Source: Pseudomonas sp. HS6
Lineage (GTDB): Bacteria; Pseudomonadota; Gammaproteobacteria; Pseudomonadales; Pseudomonadaceae
NCBI RefSeq assembly: GCF_023375815.1
Contig: NZ_CP067412.1
Span: 3,224,001 to 3,288,000, forward strand
DNA length: 64,000 nt
Reading direction: 5' to 3'
Position numbers and translations under genes: made by a program. Below, one piece after another: positions 16,848 to 26,583 of the stretch. Numbering within the stretch: the stretch's first letter is position 1; each line of letters opens with the position of its first letter. The notes beneath the pieces are model-generated. The model worked only from the letters and a program-made list of their open reading frames with translations, did not search any database and was not told where the DNA came from.

Positions 16848-18461
16848 TCAGAAGATCTGAGTGAATAACCAATACAGGCTGCCCGACAGCAGAATCGCCG
16901 CCGGCAAGGTCAGCACCCACGCCATCAGCAGATTGCGGATGGTCTTCATCTGCAGGCCGCCACCGTTGGCGACCATGGTCCCGGCCACGCCCGAGGACAA
17001 CACATGGGTGGTCGACACCGGCAGACCGAACATGTCGGCGGCGCCGATAGTCAGCATCGCCACGGTTTCCGCCGAGGCGCCTTGGGCGTAGGTCAGGTGG
17101 GTCTTGCCGATCTTCTCGCCGACCGTGACCACAATCCGCTTCCAGCCGACCATGGTGCCCAGCCCCAAGGCAATCGCCACCGCGATCTTCACCCACAGCG
17201 GAATGAACCGGGTGGCGTTGTCGATCTGTTGCTTGAACAGTTGCAGCTTGCCGCTGGTGTCGGCGTCGAAGGTGCCGACCTTGTTCTTGTCCATCAGGCG
17301 AATGGTTTCGCTGGCCAGGTACATGTCGTTGCGCACGTTGCCCATGGCCTCGGCCGGGACTTTCGCCAGCGAGCCGTAGCCTTTGACTTCTTCACCGATG
17401 TGCCCGGTCAGGGAGGCGAGCGCGGGGATCAGTTGCGGCGTGGCTTCCTTGCTACGCACGTAGTCGGAGAGCACTGCGCGTGGATTGGCCGGTGCCGGCA
17501 GTGGCGCACTTTTCACCAGCGCTTGCTGGGTCACTTGGGCAACAGCGGCGAATTGCAGCGACTGCTCTTCCGGCATGGTGCGGTTCAGCGCATAAGCCAT
17601 CGGCAGGGTGCCAACCAGAATCAGCATGATCAGGCCCATGCCTTTCTGGCCGTCGTTGGAACCGTGGGCGAAGGACACGCCGGTGCAAGTCAGGATCAGC
17701 AAACTACGAATCCACCACGGCGGCGGGGTGTTGCCTTCCGGGGCCTTGTACAGCGAACGGTTCTTCACGAACGCGCGCAGCGCCAGCAGCAACAGCGCCG
17801 CACAACCGAAACCCACCAGCGGCGACAGCAGCAGTGCGTAACCAATCTTGGTCGCCTGAGCCCAGTCCACACCGCTGGTGCCGTCGCGACCGTGCATCAG
17901 GGCATTTGCCACGCCAACGCCGATGATCGAACCGATCAGCGTGTGCGACGACGAGGCCGGCAGGCCCAGCCACCAGGTGCCGAGGTTCCACAGGATCGCA
18001 GCGATCAGCAGGGCGAAGATCATCGCGAAACCGGCGGACGAACCGACTTGCAGAATCAGCTCCACCGGCAGCAACGCAATGATGCCGAACGCCACCGCGC
18101 CGCTCGACAGCAGCACCCCGAGGAAGTTGAAGAAACCCGACCACACCACGGCCACATTTGGCGGCAGCGAGTGGGTGTAGATCACTGTGGCCACGGCGTT
18201 GGCGGTGTCGTGGAAACCGTTGACGAACTCAAAGCCCAGCGCAATCAACAGCGCCACGCCGAGCAGCAGGAACGGGGTCCAGGTGGTGACCACCGTGCCG
18301 AGTTCGTGCATGTCGTGCATCAGGCTGTAGGCCGTGAAGAGCATCCCCATGGCCAGCACGGCAAAGAACACCACGTAAGTGAAGGGGCCGGTTTTCTTGT
18401 CGAGCGCCGGCCTGCCGCTGGAGGCAGGGGCCGGGCTGGCGGTCAGGGAGGGAGTAGCCAT
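16848..18461 (-). CDS. Inorganic phosphate transporter, Pit family
   Basis: 537 residues. Two PHO4-type repeats: the first contains GFEFVNGFHDTANAVATVIYT (near 80) and the second GVSFAHGSNDGQKGMGLIMLI (near 270), both with the family G-F/A-x-N-D-x-x-x signature. SSSHTLIGSI and VSTTHVLSSG are the matching helices later in each half. A cytoplasmic loop of about 110 residues separates the halves, and there are about 10 membrane spans. I prefer the start at MATPSLTASP (18461); a start 13 codons earlier (18500) is open too. It imports metal-phosphate by proton symport. Confidence 0.88.
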   Translation of the reverse strand: MATPSLTASPAPASSGRPALDKKTGPFTYVVFFAVLAMGMLFTAYSLMHDMHELGTVVTTWTPFLLLGVALLIALGFEFVNGFHDTANAVATVIYTHSLPPNVAVVWSGFFNFLGVLLSSGAVAFGIIALLPVELILQVGSSAGFAMIFALLIAAILWNLGTWWLGLPASSSHTLIGSIIGVGVANALMHGRDGTSGVDWAQATKIGYALLLSPLVGFGCAALLLLALRAFVKNRSLYKAPEGNTPPPWWIRSLLILTCTGVSFAHGSNDGQKGMGLIMLILVGTLPMAYALNRTMPEEQSLQFAAVAQVTQQALVKSAPLPAPANPRAVLSDYVRSKEATPQLIPALASLTGHIGEEVKGYGSLAKVPAEAMGNVRNDMYLASETIRLMDKNKVGTFDADTSGKLQLFKQQIDNATRFIPLWVKIAVAIALGLGTMVGWKRIVVTVGEKIGKTHLTYAQGASAETVAMLTIGAADMFGLPVSTTHVLSSGVAGTMVANGGGLQMKTIRNLLMAWVLTLPAAILLSGSLYWLFTQIF

Positions 18462-18569
18462 GGGAGGACAATCCTGAGCGGGGGAAGGAGTGTCGCCCAT
18501 GATCGTTGCTAAATATTACAGAGAGACTGCGGCAGGTCAGTGTTTGGCCGATTAGCCGCGCCGCTGGTC

Positions 18570-19592
18570 CTAATAGTCCCCGCGTTTGCGAAACGCCCAG
18601 CGCCCGGCAATCACGGTAAACGTCACCACCAGCGCCACCAGAATCCAGAACCCTTCCGGATCAGTGGCCAGCGGCACGCCGCCGACGTTCATACCGAAGA
18701 AACCGGCAATGATGTTGATCGGCAGCGCCAGCACCGTCACCACGGTCAGGGTGAACAGCGTGCGGTTGCTCTGTTCGTTGAGGTTGGCGGCGATCTCTTC
18801 CTGCAACAGCTTGATCCGCTCGCCGAGGGCCGTGAGGTCGTTGATGATCAGCGCGAACTCTTCGGTGGACTTGCGCAGCTCTTTCACGTCTTCCTTCTGC
18901 AACCAGGGCGGCGGCCGATTGAGCAGGCGCAGCAGCGAACCCGGCTCCAGCGCCAGCAGTCGTTGCAGGCGTACCAGCACCCGACGGTTGGCGCCGAGTT
19001 CGGCGCGGTTGGTCGACAGTCGCGAGGACAGCAACTCGTCCTCGACCTGATCGACGCTCATGCTGGTCTTGCGCACGATCTGGGTCAGCACTTCGCCCTG
19101 GTCGCGCAGCAAGTGCACGAGCAATTCCGAGGGCGAGCGAAAGCGCTCGCCGGCCTTCACCGACGAACGCAGCTTGTCCACCGAGTGCAGCGGTTGCAGG
19201 CGCGCACTGACGATCAGTTTGCTGCGCACGCAGACCCACAGCGTCGACACGTCCGAGGAGACCATGCTGCTGAGGTTGAATACCACGTCGTTGACCACAG
19301 CCAACAACGCCGAATCCACATGCTCGATGCGAGTCGAGCGCGAGCCTTCATGCAGCGCCTCGAAAAACTCCTCGGGCAATTGCAGGTGGCTTTTCATCCA
19401 ACGCTCGCACGCGGCGTGAGCGAGGTTCAGGTGCAGCCAGAGGAATTCGTCGCCATCGGTGTCGTCTTGCAGGTAGCGCAATGCAGTCGCCGAGTCGACT
19501 TCGCGACCGCGCTCGCCGGGGCGGAAACGAAAACCGTAGAGCAAGCCGAACAGGTCTGGATCGCGATGGCTGATATCGAGGCTGTGGTTCAT
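18570..19592 (-). CDS. zntB: CorA family Zn2+ transporter, ZntB type
   Basis: 340 residues. A large soluble domain is followed by two C-terminal helices, with the GMN signature (FFGMNVGGVPL) at the end of the first, about residues 292-302. ZntB members move Zn2+ with protons. The start is taken at MNHSLDISHRD (19592), because the longer open frame to 19760 adds a stretch atypical of the family. Long intergenic space to the divergent chemoreceptor. Cation choice is by family resemblance only. Confidence 0.82.
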   Translation of the reverse strand: MNHSLDISHRDPDLFGLLYGFRFRPGERGREVDSATALRYLQDDTDGDEFLWLHLNLAHAACERWMKSHLQLPEEFFEALHEGSRSTRIEHVDSALLAVVNDVVFNLSSMVSSDVSTLWVCVRSKLIVSARLQPLHSVDKLRSSVKAGERFRSPSELLVHLLRDQGEVLTQIVRKTSMSVDQVEDELLSSRLSTNRAELGANRRVLVRLQRLLALEPGSLLRLLNRPPPWLQKEDVKELRKSTEEFALIINDLTALGERIKLLQEEIAANLNEQSNRTLFTLTVVTVLALPINIIAGFFGMNVGGVPLATDPEGFWILVALVVTFTVIAGRWAFRKRGDY

Positions 19593-19868
19593 GAAGTCTC
19601 GCTGGGAGGAGGGCGTCTGTCGCGGGATTTGCAGATTCACCTGAGCCGCATCATTGCAATGCCGTGTGACGTTTTGGTGACAGGTAAATGACGCCAGAAT
19701 CAATGCCTTACCGGCGGTCGGATATTTCTCAAGAAGCCCTCTGGCACGCCGATCACGCATGAGTTAGGTTGCGCGCCTTCGGCCAAGAGCCAAGGTTCGC
19801 CGACACGGATGTCCGGCCACAATTCACGTCTTACCGGACGTGCCTCATCCCTGTCATGAGTACCTGCG

Positions 19869-21491
19869 ATGTTGCAAAAATCCCTGAGAGCGCAAATTCT
19901 CGCCCTGCTGAGCGGCAGTCTGTTGGCGATGCTGTTGATCGCGCTGGCCTGCTTTCATTTCCTGTCCAACGGCGTGCAGAACTACAGCCAGTTGATTGCC
20001 GGCCCCTTGCACACGTCGCAACTGATCGACGAAGCCAACCTGCAATTCAAGGTGCAGGTGCAGGAGTGGAAAAACGTCCTGCTGCGCGGCAAGCAACCGG
20101 CAGACCTGGCCAAATACTGGGGCCAGTTCGAAGATCGCCAGCGCGATGTGCAGAACATCCTCGGTGAACTGGCCAATCAGAAAGGCCTCGAGCCTTCGCT
20201 GAAAACCCGTATCGAACGGCTGCGTGAAGAGCACCGTCTGCTCGGCAGCGCGTACCAGAAAGGTCGCGATGCCTACGTCGCCGCCGGTGCCGATCCGACC
20301 GCTGGCGACACCGCCGTCAAAGGCGTCGACCGCGCCGCCAGCGATCAGATGAGCGAACTGGTGGCCGAGCTGCGCAAGCAGGGCACCGAACAGTCGGCGC
20401 TGATCAGCGCTGGCGCTGATCGCACTGTAATGCTGGGGATTCTGGTGATGCTCGCGTCCGGCCTGTTGATCGGATTGCTGAGCCTGTGGCTGGTCAACCG
20501 CAACCTGGTCGATCCGATCCGCAAACTCATCGACTACGTCACCCAGTTGAGCAAGGGCCGTCTGGTCGAGCGTGTGTCCAGCGACCGTCAGGACGAGTTG
20601 GGCAACCTGGCCGCAGCAGCCAACACCCTGCGCGATTTCCTCGCCGAAACCTTCAACCATCTGCAGCGCAGCGCCAAGGATCTGGACAGCGCCAGCGGCG
20701 AGTTGAACGCCATCGCCACCGTGATGGCCGGCGGCACCAACGAGCAGTTCAACCGCACCGATCAGGTGGCCACGGCGATGAACGAAATGTCCGCCACCGC
20801 CCAGGAAGTCGCCCGCCATGCGGCCGATGCGGCGCGTGCTGCCGACGATGCCGACCAGTCCGCCCAGCAGGGCGAAAAGGTCATGCAGAGCACCATCCAC
20901 AGCATCACTCAGATGCGCGGCGAAATCGCCAACACCGCCACCGTGATCCGTCGTCTGGAAGCCGACAGCGGCCGCATCGGCAAGGTGCTGGAAGTGATTC
21001 GCGGGATCGCCGAGCAGACCAACCTGCTGGCGCTCAACGCCGCCATCGAAGCGGCCCGTGCCGGTGAAGCCGGGCGTGGTTTTGCGGTGGTGGCTGACGA
21101 AGTGCGTAATCTGGCGCAGCGCACGGCGGAGTCGATCATCGAGATCAACCAGATCATCCAGAGCGTGCAGACCGGCGCGGTGGATGCAGCCCACGCCATC
21201 GACAGCGGCCAGACCCGCAGCGATGAAAGCGTCGAGCAAGTGACCCAGGCCGGCGCCATGCTCGAGCGCATCACCCACGCGGTGGAAGCGATCCGCGACA
21301 TGAACCGCCAGATCGCTACGGCGGCGGAAGAGCAGACCTCGGTGGCCGAGGACATCTCGCGCAACCTGACCGAGATCACCTCGATTGCCAGCACCAACCT
21401 CGACAACGTGCAGCGCACCGAAAGCGCCAGTCAGAACCTGCACGGCCTCTCCGGCCAACTGAACGACGTCACCGCTCGCCTGAGCGTCTGA
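19869..21491 (+). CDS. Methyl-accepting chemotaxis protein
   Basis: 540 residues. TM1 at about 9-30, a periplasmic sensor of about 150 residues, TM2 at about 180-203, HAMP ([24 protein letters not shown]) and the cytoplasmic signalling hairpin with the tip [22 protein letters not shown] near 397. The tip binds CheW/CheA; there is no CheR-docking pentapeptide at the C-terminus. Ligand unknown. Monocistronic. Confidence 0.92.
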   Translation: MLQKSLRAQILALLSGSLLAMLLIALACFHFLSNGVQNYSQLIAGPLHTSQLIDEANLQFKVQVQEWKNVLLRGKQPADLAKYWGQFEDRQRDVQNILGELANQKGLEPSLKTRIERLREEHRLLGSAYQKGRDAYVAAGADPTAGDTAVKGVDRAASDQMSELVAELRKQGTEQSALISAGADRTVMLGILVMLASGLLIGLLSLWLVNRNLVDPIRKLIDYVTQLSKGRLVERVSSDRQDELGNLAAAANTLRDFLAETFNHLQRSAKDLDSASGELNAIATVMAGGTNEQFNRTDQVATAMNEMSATAQEVARHAADAARAADDADQSAQQGEKVMQSTIHSITQMRGEIANTATVIRRLEADSGRIGKVLEVIRGIAEQTNLLALNAAIEAARAGEAGRGFAVVADEVRNLAQRTAESIIEINQIIQSVQTGAVDAAHAIDSGQTRSDESVEQVTQAGAMLERITHAVEAIRDMNRQIATAAEEQTSVAEDISRNLTEITSIASTNLDNVQRTESASQNLHGLSGQLNDVTARLSV

Positions 21492-21603
21492 CCCGCCAGT
21501 GACTGTGTACCGGCCCGGTTACCGAGTCGGTACACAGTCGATCTCAATTCGTGCAGGCCGCCGCCGATGGCCGGTTATTCATAACCGTCATCGGAGATTT
21601 CCC

Positions 21604-22047
21604 ATGGTCAGCATCACGTCTGTTTCGATCAATCAAACCGTCACCACGTCCACCAGCAAAACCTCGATCGCCGACACGGGCGACGACACCTCGACCACGG
21701 CGGCGGCCAGCACCGGTGTGAAAGCTGACACCAGCAAAGTCGCGGCGGGCGGCGGCGCTGCACCTTCGGGGGACAGCAGTTCCAGCAACGAAGAATCGGA
21801 TACCGTGAAAGAACTGCGCAAGCAGATTGCCGAGTTGCAGAAGCAATTGCAGGAACAGCAACAGGCGCTGCAAGCGGCTCAGGCCAAACAGGAAAGTCAG
21901 GATGCCAAGGCTGCGGATGTTGCGGCTGCGCAGACGCAGATCGCGACGACTTCGGCTTCGTTGCAGACGGCGACGGCGGCGTTGTTGGCGGCGTTGCAGG
22001 AGTCGGATTCGAGTACGTCGGGGGCGTTGGTCAGTACTACCGCGTGA
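21604..22047 (+). CDS. FlxA-like coiled-coil protein
   Basis: 147 residues. The Ser/Thr-rich N-terminal half looks disordered. A coiled coil (about 62-100, KELRKQIAELQKQLQEQQQ) is followed by an Ala-rich tail. This composition resembles FlxA-family proteins linked to flagellar regulons. ATG 21604 has GGAGATTTCCC upstream, and it follows the chemoreceptor by 112 bp. Function unknown. The stop lies 9 bp before the second MITE-like element. Confidence 0.7.
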   Translation: MVSITSVSINQTVTTSTSKTSIADTGDDTSTTAAASTGVKADTSKVAAGGGAAPSGDSSSSNEESDTVKELRKQIAELQKQLQEQQQALQAAQAKQESQDAKAADVAAAQTQIATTSASLQTATAALLAALQESDSSTSGALVSTTA

Positions 22048-22055
22048 AGCCGTTC

Positions 22056-22339
22056 CCCTCACCCTAGCCCTCTCCCGGAGGGAGAGGGGACTGACCGAGG
22101 TGTTTTTGCTAGATACATCGACCTGAAAATCCTGTGTCGAACTCAGGTGCGTAAAATCCCCCGATCAGCTCCCTTTCCCTTCGTCCTGGCCCTCCCAATA
22201 CATCGGAAGGGTACAAGCGGAGTTGAATGTTAGAGGTGCGCCGACCTGACAGTTCTAAGTTGACCTCAGTTTTTGAAACCTATGGAGATCTGCTCCCTTT
22301 CCCCCTCGCCCCCCCTGGGGGAGAGGGCTGGGGTGAGGG
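22056..22339. mobile_element. MITE-like element, copy 2
   Basis: Ends are the same 21-bp inverted repeats as copy 1 (22056-22076 and 22319-22339). The left arm to about 22125 is the reverse complement of the right arm of copy 1 (shared AGATACATCGACCTG and GACCGAGGTGT blocks). The middle (about 22130-22290) is diverged and contains GCGCCGACCTGA, related to the unit start of copy 1. No coding capacity. Confidence 0.68.
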
Positions 22340-22383
22340 GGGAAAGATCTATCTGGCGACGAAGTTCTCAAGGCAGACACAAA

Positions 22384-22417
22384 AAAGCCGCACGATCCAA
22401 TAATCGTGCGGCTTTGT
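22384..22417 (-). terminator. Terminator of the PepSY gene
   Basis: AAAGCCGCACGAT, loop of 6 nt, ATCGTGCGGCTTT; read on the minus strand it is followed by TTTTTTGTG. It lies 13 bp past the PepSY stop codon. Confidence 0.9.
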
Positions 22418-22429
22418 TTTAGCAGCCAT

Positions 22430-22735
22430 TCAAGTGTCTTGCTTGTTGCTCAGCACCTTGCCAGTGGTCGCATCGAAGTCCACATCGAACTCTTTGCCAT
22501 CAGCAGTACGCAATTCAACTTCGTACTCATAACCATTGAAGTGATTATCCAGATCCGTGTCGGTGATGGTCGCGCCCGGGTGCAGTTTCAGCGCTTGTTC
22601 GTTCATCGACTCCAGCGACTTGATCTTGCCGGACTTCACCAGCTCAGGAATCTGATCGACGCGAACGTCAGCCTGGGCCAGGCCAGCGGTGAGGGTCAGG
22701 GCGGCAGCGGTAAACAGGGCAGTCAAGGTTTTCAT
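22430..22735 (-). CDS. Secreted PepSY-domain protein
   Basis: 101 residues. Signal peptide (1-22, cleavage after AQA), then one PepSY-type beta-alpha unit (YEYEVELRTADGKEFDVDFDATTGKVL, about 68-95). Small periplasmic PepSY proteins are thought to modulate proteases or bind ions. Downstream terminator at 22384. Single gene. Confidence 0.87.
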   Translation of the reverse strand: MKTLTALFTAAALTLTAGLAQADVRVDQIPELVKSGKIKSLESMNEQALKLHPGATITDTDLDNHFNGYEYEVELRTADGKEFDVDFDATTGKVLSNKQDT

Positions 22736-22889
22736 CGGTTATTCCTTTGGGTGATTCGTTCAAGTGAGTTCAGGTTAGCCACTTCAACTTAATTCACCCT
22801 TAAAAAATGCCGTGGGTGTTTTGCGTCGTTTGTTCAATCGCCGTTCGCGGGCAACTTTCATGCTCAGCCTTCGATTAATGGAGGTGGAC

Positions 22890-23768
22890 ATGAAACGCAT
22901 CTTTTCGTGGTTGTATGCGCCGTTGTTCTGGGGGGGATTTATTGGCGGCGGGATTGGATTGGCGGGGCATTCGCTGCTGTGGTTGTTGCCGTTGTTTGCT
23001 TTGGCATTGGCGGTATCGTTCGCGGCTGAATGGCTGCTGCCTTATGAAGTGAACTGGAATCGCCCGGCCGGTGACCGTCGTCGCGATATGCTCCACGCGC
23101 TGGTCAACGAAGCGCTGAACGCCGTCGGCCTGCTGGCGTTGCCGGGGCTGGTAACGCTGCTGGCGATTGACGGTGCATGGCCGTCGAACTGGCCGCTGTG
23201 GCTGCAAGTCGGCTTGGCGATTTTCATCGCTGATGCGGGCGTGAGCCTGGTGCATTACGCCAGCCATCGCGTGCCGTGGATGTGGCGGCTGCACGCGATT
23301 CATCACAGTGTCGAGCGGCTCTACGGTTTCAACGGTTTGATGAAACATCCGCTGCATCAACTGCTGGAGGCGACGGCGGGGCTGCTGCCGTTGCTGGTGC
23401 TGGGGATTCCGTCCGAGGTGGCGGTGTTGCTGGCGTTCGCCATCGCGATTCAACTGTTACTGCAACATTCGAACGTCGACATGCGCGTCGGTCCGTTGCG
23501 CTGGATCTTCGCCTGGGCGCCGTTGCACCGCTTTCACCACATGAAGTACGGGCGCGCCGGTGACGTCAATTTCGGGCTGTTCTTCACCCTGTGGGACTGG
23601 CTGCTGGGCACCGGTTTTTACACGGAAAACTATCGAATCGGCGAGGGCGACCTGGGCATCGGCAGTCGCCCAGATTTTCCACGGGACTATATGGTGCAGT
23701 TGCTCGATCCGTTCGAACCGGCAGCGCTGAGCAAGGAACCGAAAGTGCCGGACGGCTTGAGACGTTGA
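22890..23768 (+). CDS. Fatty acid hydroxylase / sterol desaturase family membrane enzyme
   Basis: 292 residues with four or five membrane helices. The di-iron histidine boxes are visible: HYASHR (near 122), HAIHHS (near 136) and HRFHH (near 216). Start at ATG 22890 with GGAGGTGGAC upstream; upstream in-frame ATGs add a basic leader. It hydroxylates or desaturates a lipid in the inner membrane using O2. The natural substrate is unknown. Convergent with the AraC gene (1 bp apart). Confidence 0.87.
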   Translation: MKRIFSWLYAPLFWGGFIGGGIGLAGHSLLWLLPLFALALAVSFAAEWLLPYEVNWNRPAGDRRRDMLHALVNEALNAVGLLALPGLVTLLAIDGAWPSNWPLWLQVGLAIFIADAGVSLVHYASHRVPWMWRLHAIHHSVERLYGFNGLMKHPLHQLLEATAGLLPLLVLGIPSEVAVLLAFAIAIQLLLQHSNVDMRVGPLRWIFAWAPLHRFHHMKYGRAGDVNFGLFFTLWDWLLGTGFYTENYRIGEGDLGIGSRPDFPRDYMVQLLDPFEPAALSKEPKVPDGLRR

Positions 23769-23769
23769 G

Positions 23770-24453
23770 TCAGTCCAGCAGGCGCAATTCGATGTGCTGC
23801 AACGCCTGGCGGGCGGTGACGCCGAAGAGTTTTTTCAGGCTGCGGGAGAAGTGCGCAGAGTCTGCAAACCCGGCGGAGTGGGCGGCATCGGTCACCGCAT
23901 TACCTGCCAGAATCGCAGCCATCGCCAGCCGCAATCGTCGCCATAACACCAGTCGCCGCACCGGCAAGCCGACCTGACTGACAAACAAGCGCTGCAACTG
24001 GCTCAGGGAAACATGGGCGGAATCAGCCACGGCGCTGGCGGCGACTTTGCTCGAAAGCGAGGCATCGACAGTGGCGAGGGCGCGTTCGATTCGCGGATCG
24101 CTCAGCTCGCGGCGCGGGCATTGGCCAATGGCGTAATCCAGTGCTGACAACGACAACTCGCTGTCGAACAGCGCATCGCGCAACGTCTGGGCCTCAAACC
24201 GCAACGGTTCGGCGTACACGGTGAACACGGGATCCGGCGCCTCGACAATCGCATGGCGAGTCTGTGACGTAATCAGCAGGCGGGAAGTGGTGACGGTTTC
24301 GCCCTCGACCAGTACAGTCAACGGCCGGTCAGGCGCAAGAATCAGTTGGTGCGCATAGTGGGAGTGGGGCGCAGTGCGCCCCGACATCCCGTGGATCAGG
24401 CCATAGTCGTGCCCCAGCCAGAGGCGGCCTGTCCACGGGGTGTCCGGTTGCAT
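23770..24453 (-). CDS. AraC family transcriptional regulator
   Basis: 227 residues. N-terminal cupin-like sensor (PHSHYAHQLILA near 29) and two C-terminal HTHs (about 135-220, SAHVSLSQLQRLF and GFADSAHFSRSLKKLFGVTAR). Its ATG overlaps the glpQ stop by 1 nt (TGATG), so it is translated with glpQ. Why a regulator follows a phosphodiesterase is unclear. Confidence 0.85.
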   Translation of the reverse strand: MQPDTPWTGRLWLGHDYGLIHGMSGRTAPHSHYAHQLILAPDRPLTVLVEGETVTTSRLLITSQTRHAIVEAPDPVFTVYAEPLRFEAQTLRDALFDSELSLSALDYAIGQCPRRELSDPRIERALATVDASLSSKVAASAVADSAHVSLSQLQRLFVSQVGLPVRRLVLWRRLRLAMAAILAGNAVTDAAHSAGFADSAHFSRSLKKLFGVTARQALQHIELRLLD

Positions 24454-25580
24454 CAGAAACCGTTGTTCTTCAACACCTGATCCACACTGGCGGCGGCCGG
24501 GCGTTTGTAGAACTTCAGCAGCTCGCTGGCGCGGTTGGTAAAGATGCCATCGACGCCGGCAGCCATGACTTTCTCGTAGTCCACCGGCTCATCGACGGTG
24601 TAGACGTGCACCAGCATTCCCTTGTCGTGGGTGTATTTGTTCATCCATGGCTGAACCAGATCCGAATAGCTCTGATCGCCGCCGTGAGTCAGTTTGGCCG
24701 AAGGGCCTGTACCGATGGCGCCCTGAGCCTTGGCGTAGTCTATCCATTGCTTGAATTCAGCTTCGGATTTCGGCTCTTGCTTGCCGTAGAACGTGTTCTT
24801 GTCCTTCTCGCCGGATTCGGCAAAGGTCACTTTCGATTTCGGCTCGATGCTGCCTTCACCGACCCACAGCAACAAGATCTTCGGCACCTGCGGCATTTCC
24901 TTTTGCAGCAGCTCAAGGCTGTTTTTCTCGAAGGTTTGCAGGATCACTTTGCCGTTGCCTGCACCGACGCTGGTGGCGTCTTTTGGCTGTTTGGCGCCGG
25001 CCGGGATCAGCAAACCACGGGCCTGGAGTTTTTCCTTCAGGTCGTGCTCGATGCCAGGGAACAGTTGCGGTTCCTTGGTCTCGATGTACAGGCCCGGCTT
25101 GTGCTGCGGGTTGGCCTGGGCGATGTCGATGATTTCGTCCAGGGTCAGAATCTTCAGGCCGGCGTAGGACGGACGCGCGCGATCCGGGTAGGCTTTGTTG
25201 TACCAGCTGCCGGCATCCAGGGTTTTCAGTTCGGCCATGGTGAAGGCGTTGGCCGGGCTGTCCTTGCGATCCGGGAACTTGCTGGCGACGTCGGTGGTGC
25301 GTTGCAGGTTGTTGTCGTGCAGGGCGAACAGCACGCCGTCCTTGCTGCGCTGTAGGTCCATTTCCAGGTAGTCGGCGCCGAGGTCGCGGGCCAGCTTGTA
25401 GGAGGCTGCGGTGGATTCCGGTGCATCGAAGGACGCGCCACGGTGGGCGATCACCGCCGGGTGCGGAATGCCCTCGGAGGCAGCGAATGCAACAGGGCTT
25501 GGCTGGGCGGCAGCGTGGGCCTGGCCGAGGCCGAGCATCAGGCTCAGCAGCAGAGCGCTTTTGGTAAACGTGGCGGGCAT
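24453..25580 (-). CDS. glpQ: Periplasmic glycerophosphodiester phosphodiesterase
   Basis: 375 residues. Signal peptide 1-23 (AHAAAQ). The GDPD catalytic motif starts at VIAHRGASFDAPESTAASYKLA (about 43-64), with the Glu and Asp metal ligands in YLEMDLQRSKDG and the second His in ALHDNN. It cleaves glycerophosphodiesters to sn-glycerol-3-phosphate in the periplasm, a phosphate and carbon source. The C-terminal VDGIFTNRASELLKFY is the family end. Divergent from the DUF2025 gene. Confidence 0.92.
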   Translation of the reverse strand: MPATFTKSALLLSLMLGLGQAHAAAQPSPVAFAASEGIPHPAVIAHRGASFDAPESTAASYKLARDLGADYLEMDLQRSKDGVLFALHDNNLQRTTDVASKFPDRKDSPANAFTMAELKTLDAGSWYNKAYPDRARPSYAGLKILTLDEIIDIAQANPQHKPGLYIETKEPQLFPGIEHDLKEKLQARGLLIPAGAKQPKDATSVGAGNGKVILQTFEKNSLELLQKEMPQVPKILLLWVGEGSIEPKSKVTFAESGEKDKNTFYGKQEPKSEAEFKQWIDYAKAQGAIGTGPSAKLTHGGDQSYSDLVQPWMNKYTHDKGMLVHVYTVDEPVDYEKVMAAGVDGIFTNRASELLKFYKRPAAASVDQVLKNNGF

Positions 25581-25795
25581 GTCGAGGTCCTTTCGCAGGT
25601 ATTTTCGAAGATGTCCCTTTTAGCAACTCAAACGAAAACGTGCTATCGCAAGACCGACATAAACGTACTGAAAGCGAAAATTTCCGCACTTTTGTGCGTT
25701 TGTTTGCAGTACGCTTGGCCACGGCAACCACCCCGGCAGAGGGTGTGCCTCAATGCCCTGCGTGTAAACCTTCGATCACTCTTGTGAGGTTTACC

Positions 25796-26122
25796 ATGCG
25801 CATCACATCCCAACTCATCTGCCAGGCGGCCGACGACCTCAAGGGTTTTGTCGGCCTCAACCGCAAGACCGGCCAGTACATCGTGCGTTTCAGCGAAGAC
25901 TCGTTTGGCATGGACGTGGCCGATGACGGCATCATTCCCGCCAGCGAATTTGTCTGGTCACCGGCCACCGAGCAAACCATGACCCTCAAGCGCGAACTGA
26001 TCCAGTTGCTGCTCGATCAGCACATCGATGACCGGATCAACATCACCGAACCGTTGCGGGTTTACATGAGCAAGCGTGAAGTGCCGGAGATTGAGGCGGT
26101 GCGCAGTCTGGTGAAGGGCTGA
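25796..26122 (+). CDS. DUF2025 family protein
   Basis: 108 residues, cytoplasmic, no signal or membrane segment. It belongs to a Pseudomonas-restricted family (DUF2025) with no assigned role. Conserved-looking stretches are KGFVGLNRKTGQYIVRFSEDSFGMDVADDG and the C-terminal VYMSKREVPEIEAVRSL. Start at 25796 with GTGAGGTTTACC upstream. Stands alone between glpQ and a REP pair. Confidence 0.8.
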   Translation: MRITSQLICQAADDLKGFVGLNRKTGQYIVRFSEDSFGMDVADDGIIPASEFVWSPATEQTMTLKRELIQLLLDQHIDDRINITEPLRVYMSKREVPEIEAVRSLVKG

Positions 26123-26142
26123 GGTTCTGCTGTGACTGTTCC

Positions 26143-26249
26143 GGCCCCTTCGTCGGAACGCCGCCCGGGGCAAGCCCGCTCCCACAGGTTATGGGTTGTT
26201 CTGAAAATCACGCGGTACCTGTGGGAGCGGGCTTGCCCGCGAAGGGGCC
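26143..26249. repeat. Inverted REP pair
   Basis: Left unit 26143-26189 and right unit 26217-26249 are facing copies of GTGGGAGCGGGCTTGCCCGCGAAGGGGCC. The left unit carries about 14 extra bases (TCGGAACGCCGCCC region) between its two halves. Confidence 0.8.
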
Positions 26250-26268
26250 AGTGAATTCACCTCAATAC

Positions 26269-26583
26269 TCACTGGCCGAACCGATATTCCCGCTCAACCC
26301 GACACACCCGTGTATGAAACGCCGAATACCACTCCGCCCGCCCACGCGCCTGAATCACGCGGTGCTCCGGATGCTCACGCCAAGCCAGAATCGCCGCCTC
26401 GCTCTCCCAGTACGAAACCGTAATCCCCACCCCGTCCGCGCCCCGGATCGAATCGATGCCGAGAAACCCCGGTTGCTCGCCCACCAATTGCATCATGCGC
26501 TCGGAGGCTTCGGCGTAGCCGTTGTCTCCGTCGGTGCGGGTCGAGGTGAAGATCACGGCGAAACATTCAGTGTTCGATTTCAT
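26269..26583 (-). CDS. Antibiotic biosynthesis monooxygenase (ABM) family protein
   Basis: 104 residues, dimeric ferredoxin-like ABM fold. VIFTSTRTDGDNGYAEASERMMQLVGEQPGFLGIDSIRG at the start and YWESEAAILAWREHPEHRVIQARGR near 60 (W-x-H pattern) are typical. Its start overlaps the end of the GATase-like gene by 4 nt (ATGA), so the two form an operon. May oxidise or scavenge a small reactive molecule; substrate unknown. Confidence 0.83.
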   Translation of the reverse strand: MKSNTECFAVIFTSTRTDGDNGYAEASERMMQLVGEQPGFLGIDSIRGADGVGITVSYWESEAAILAWREHPEHRVIQARGRAEWYSAFHTRVCRVEREYRFGQ

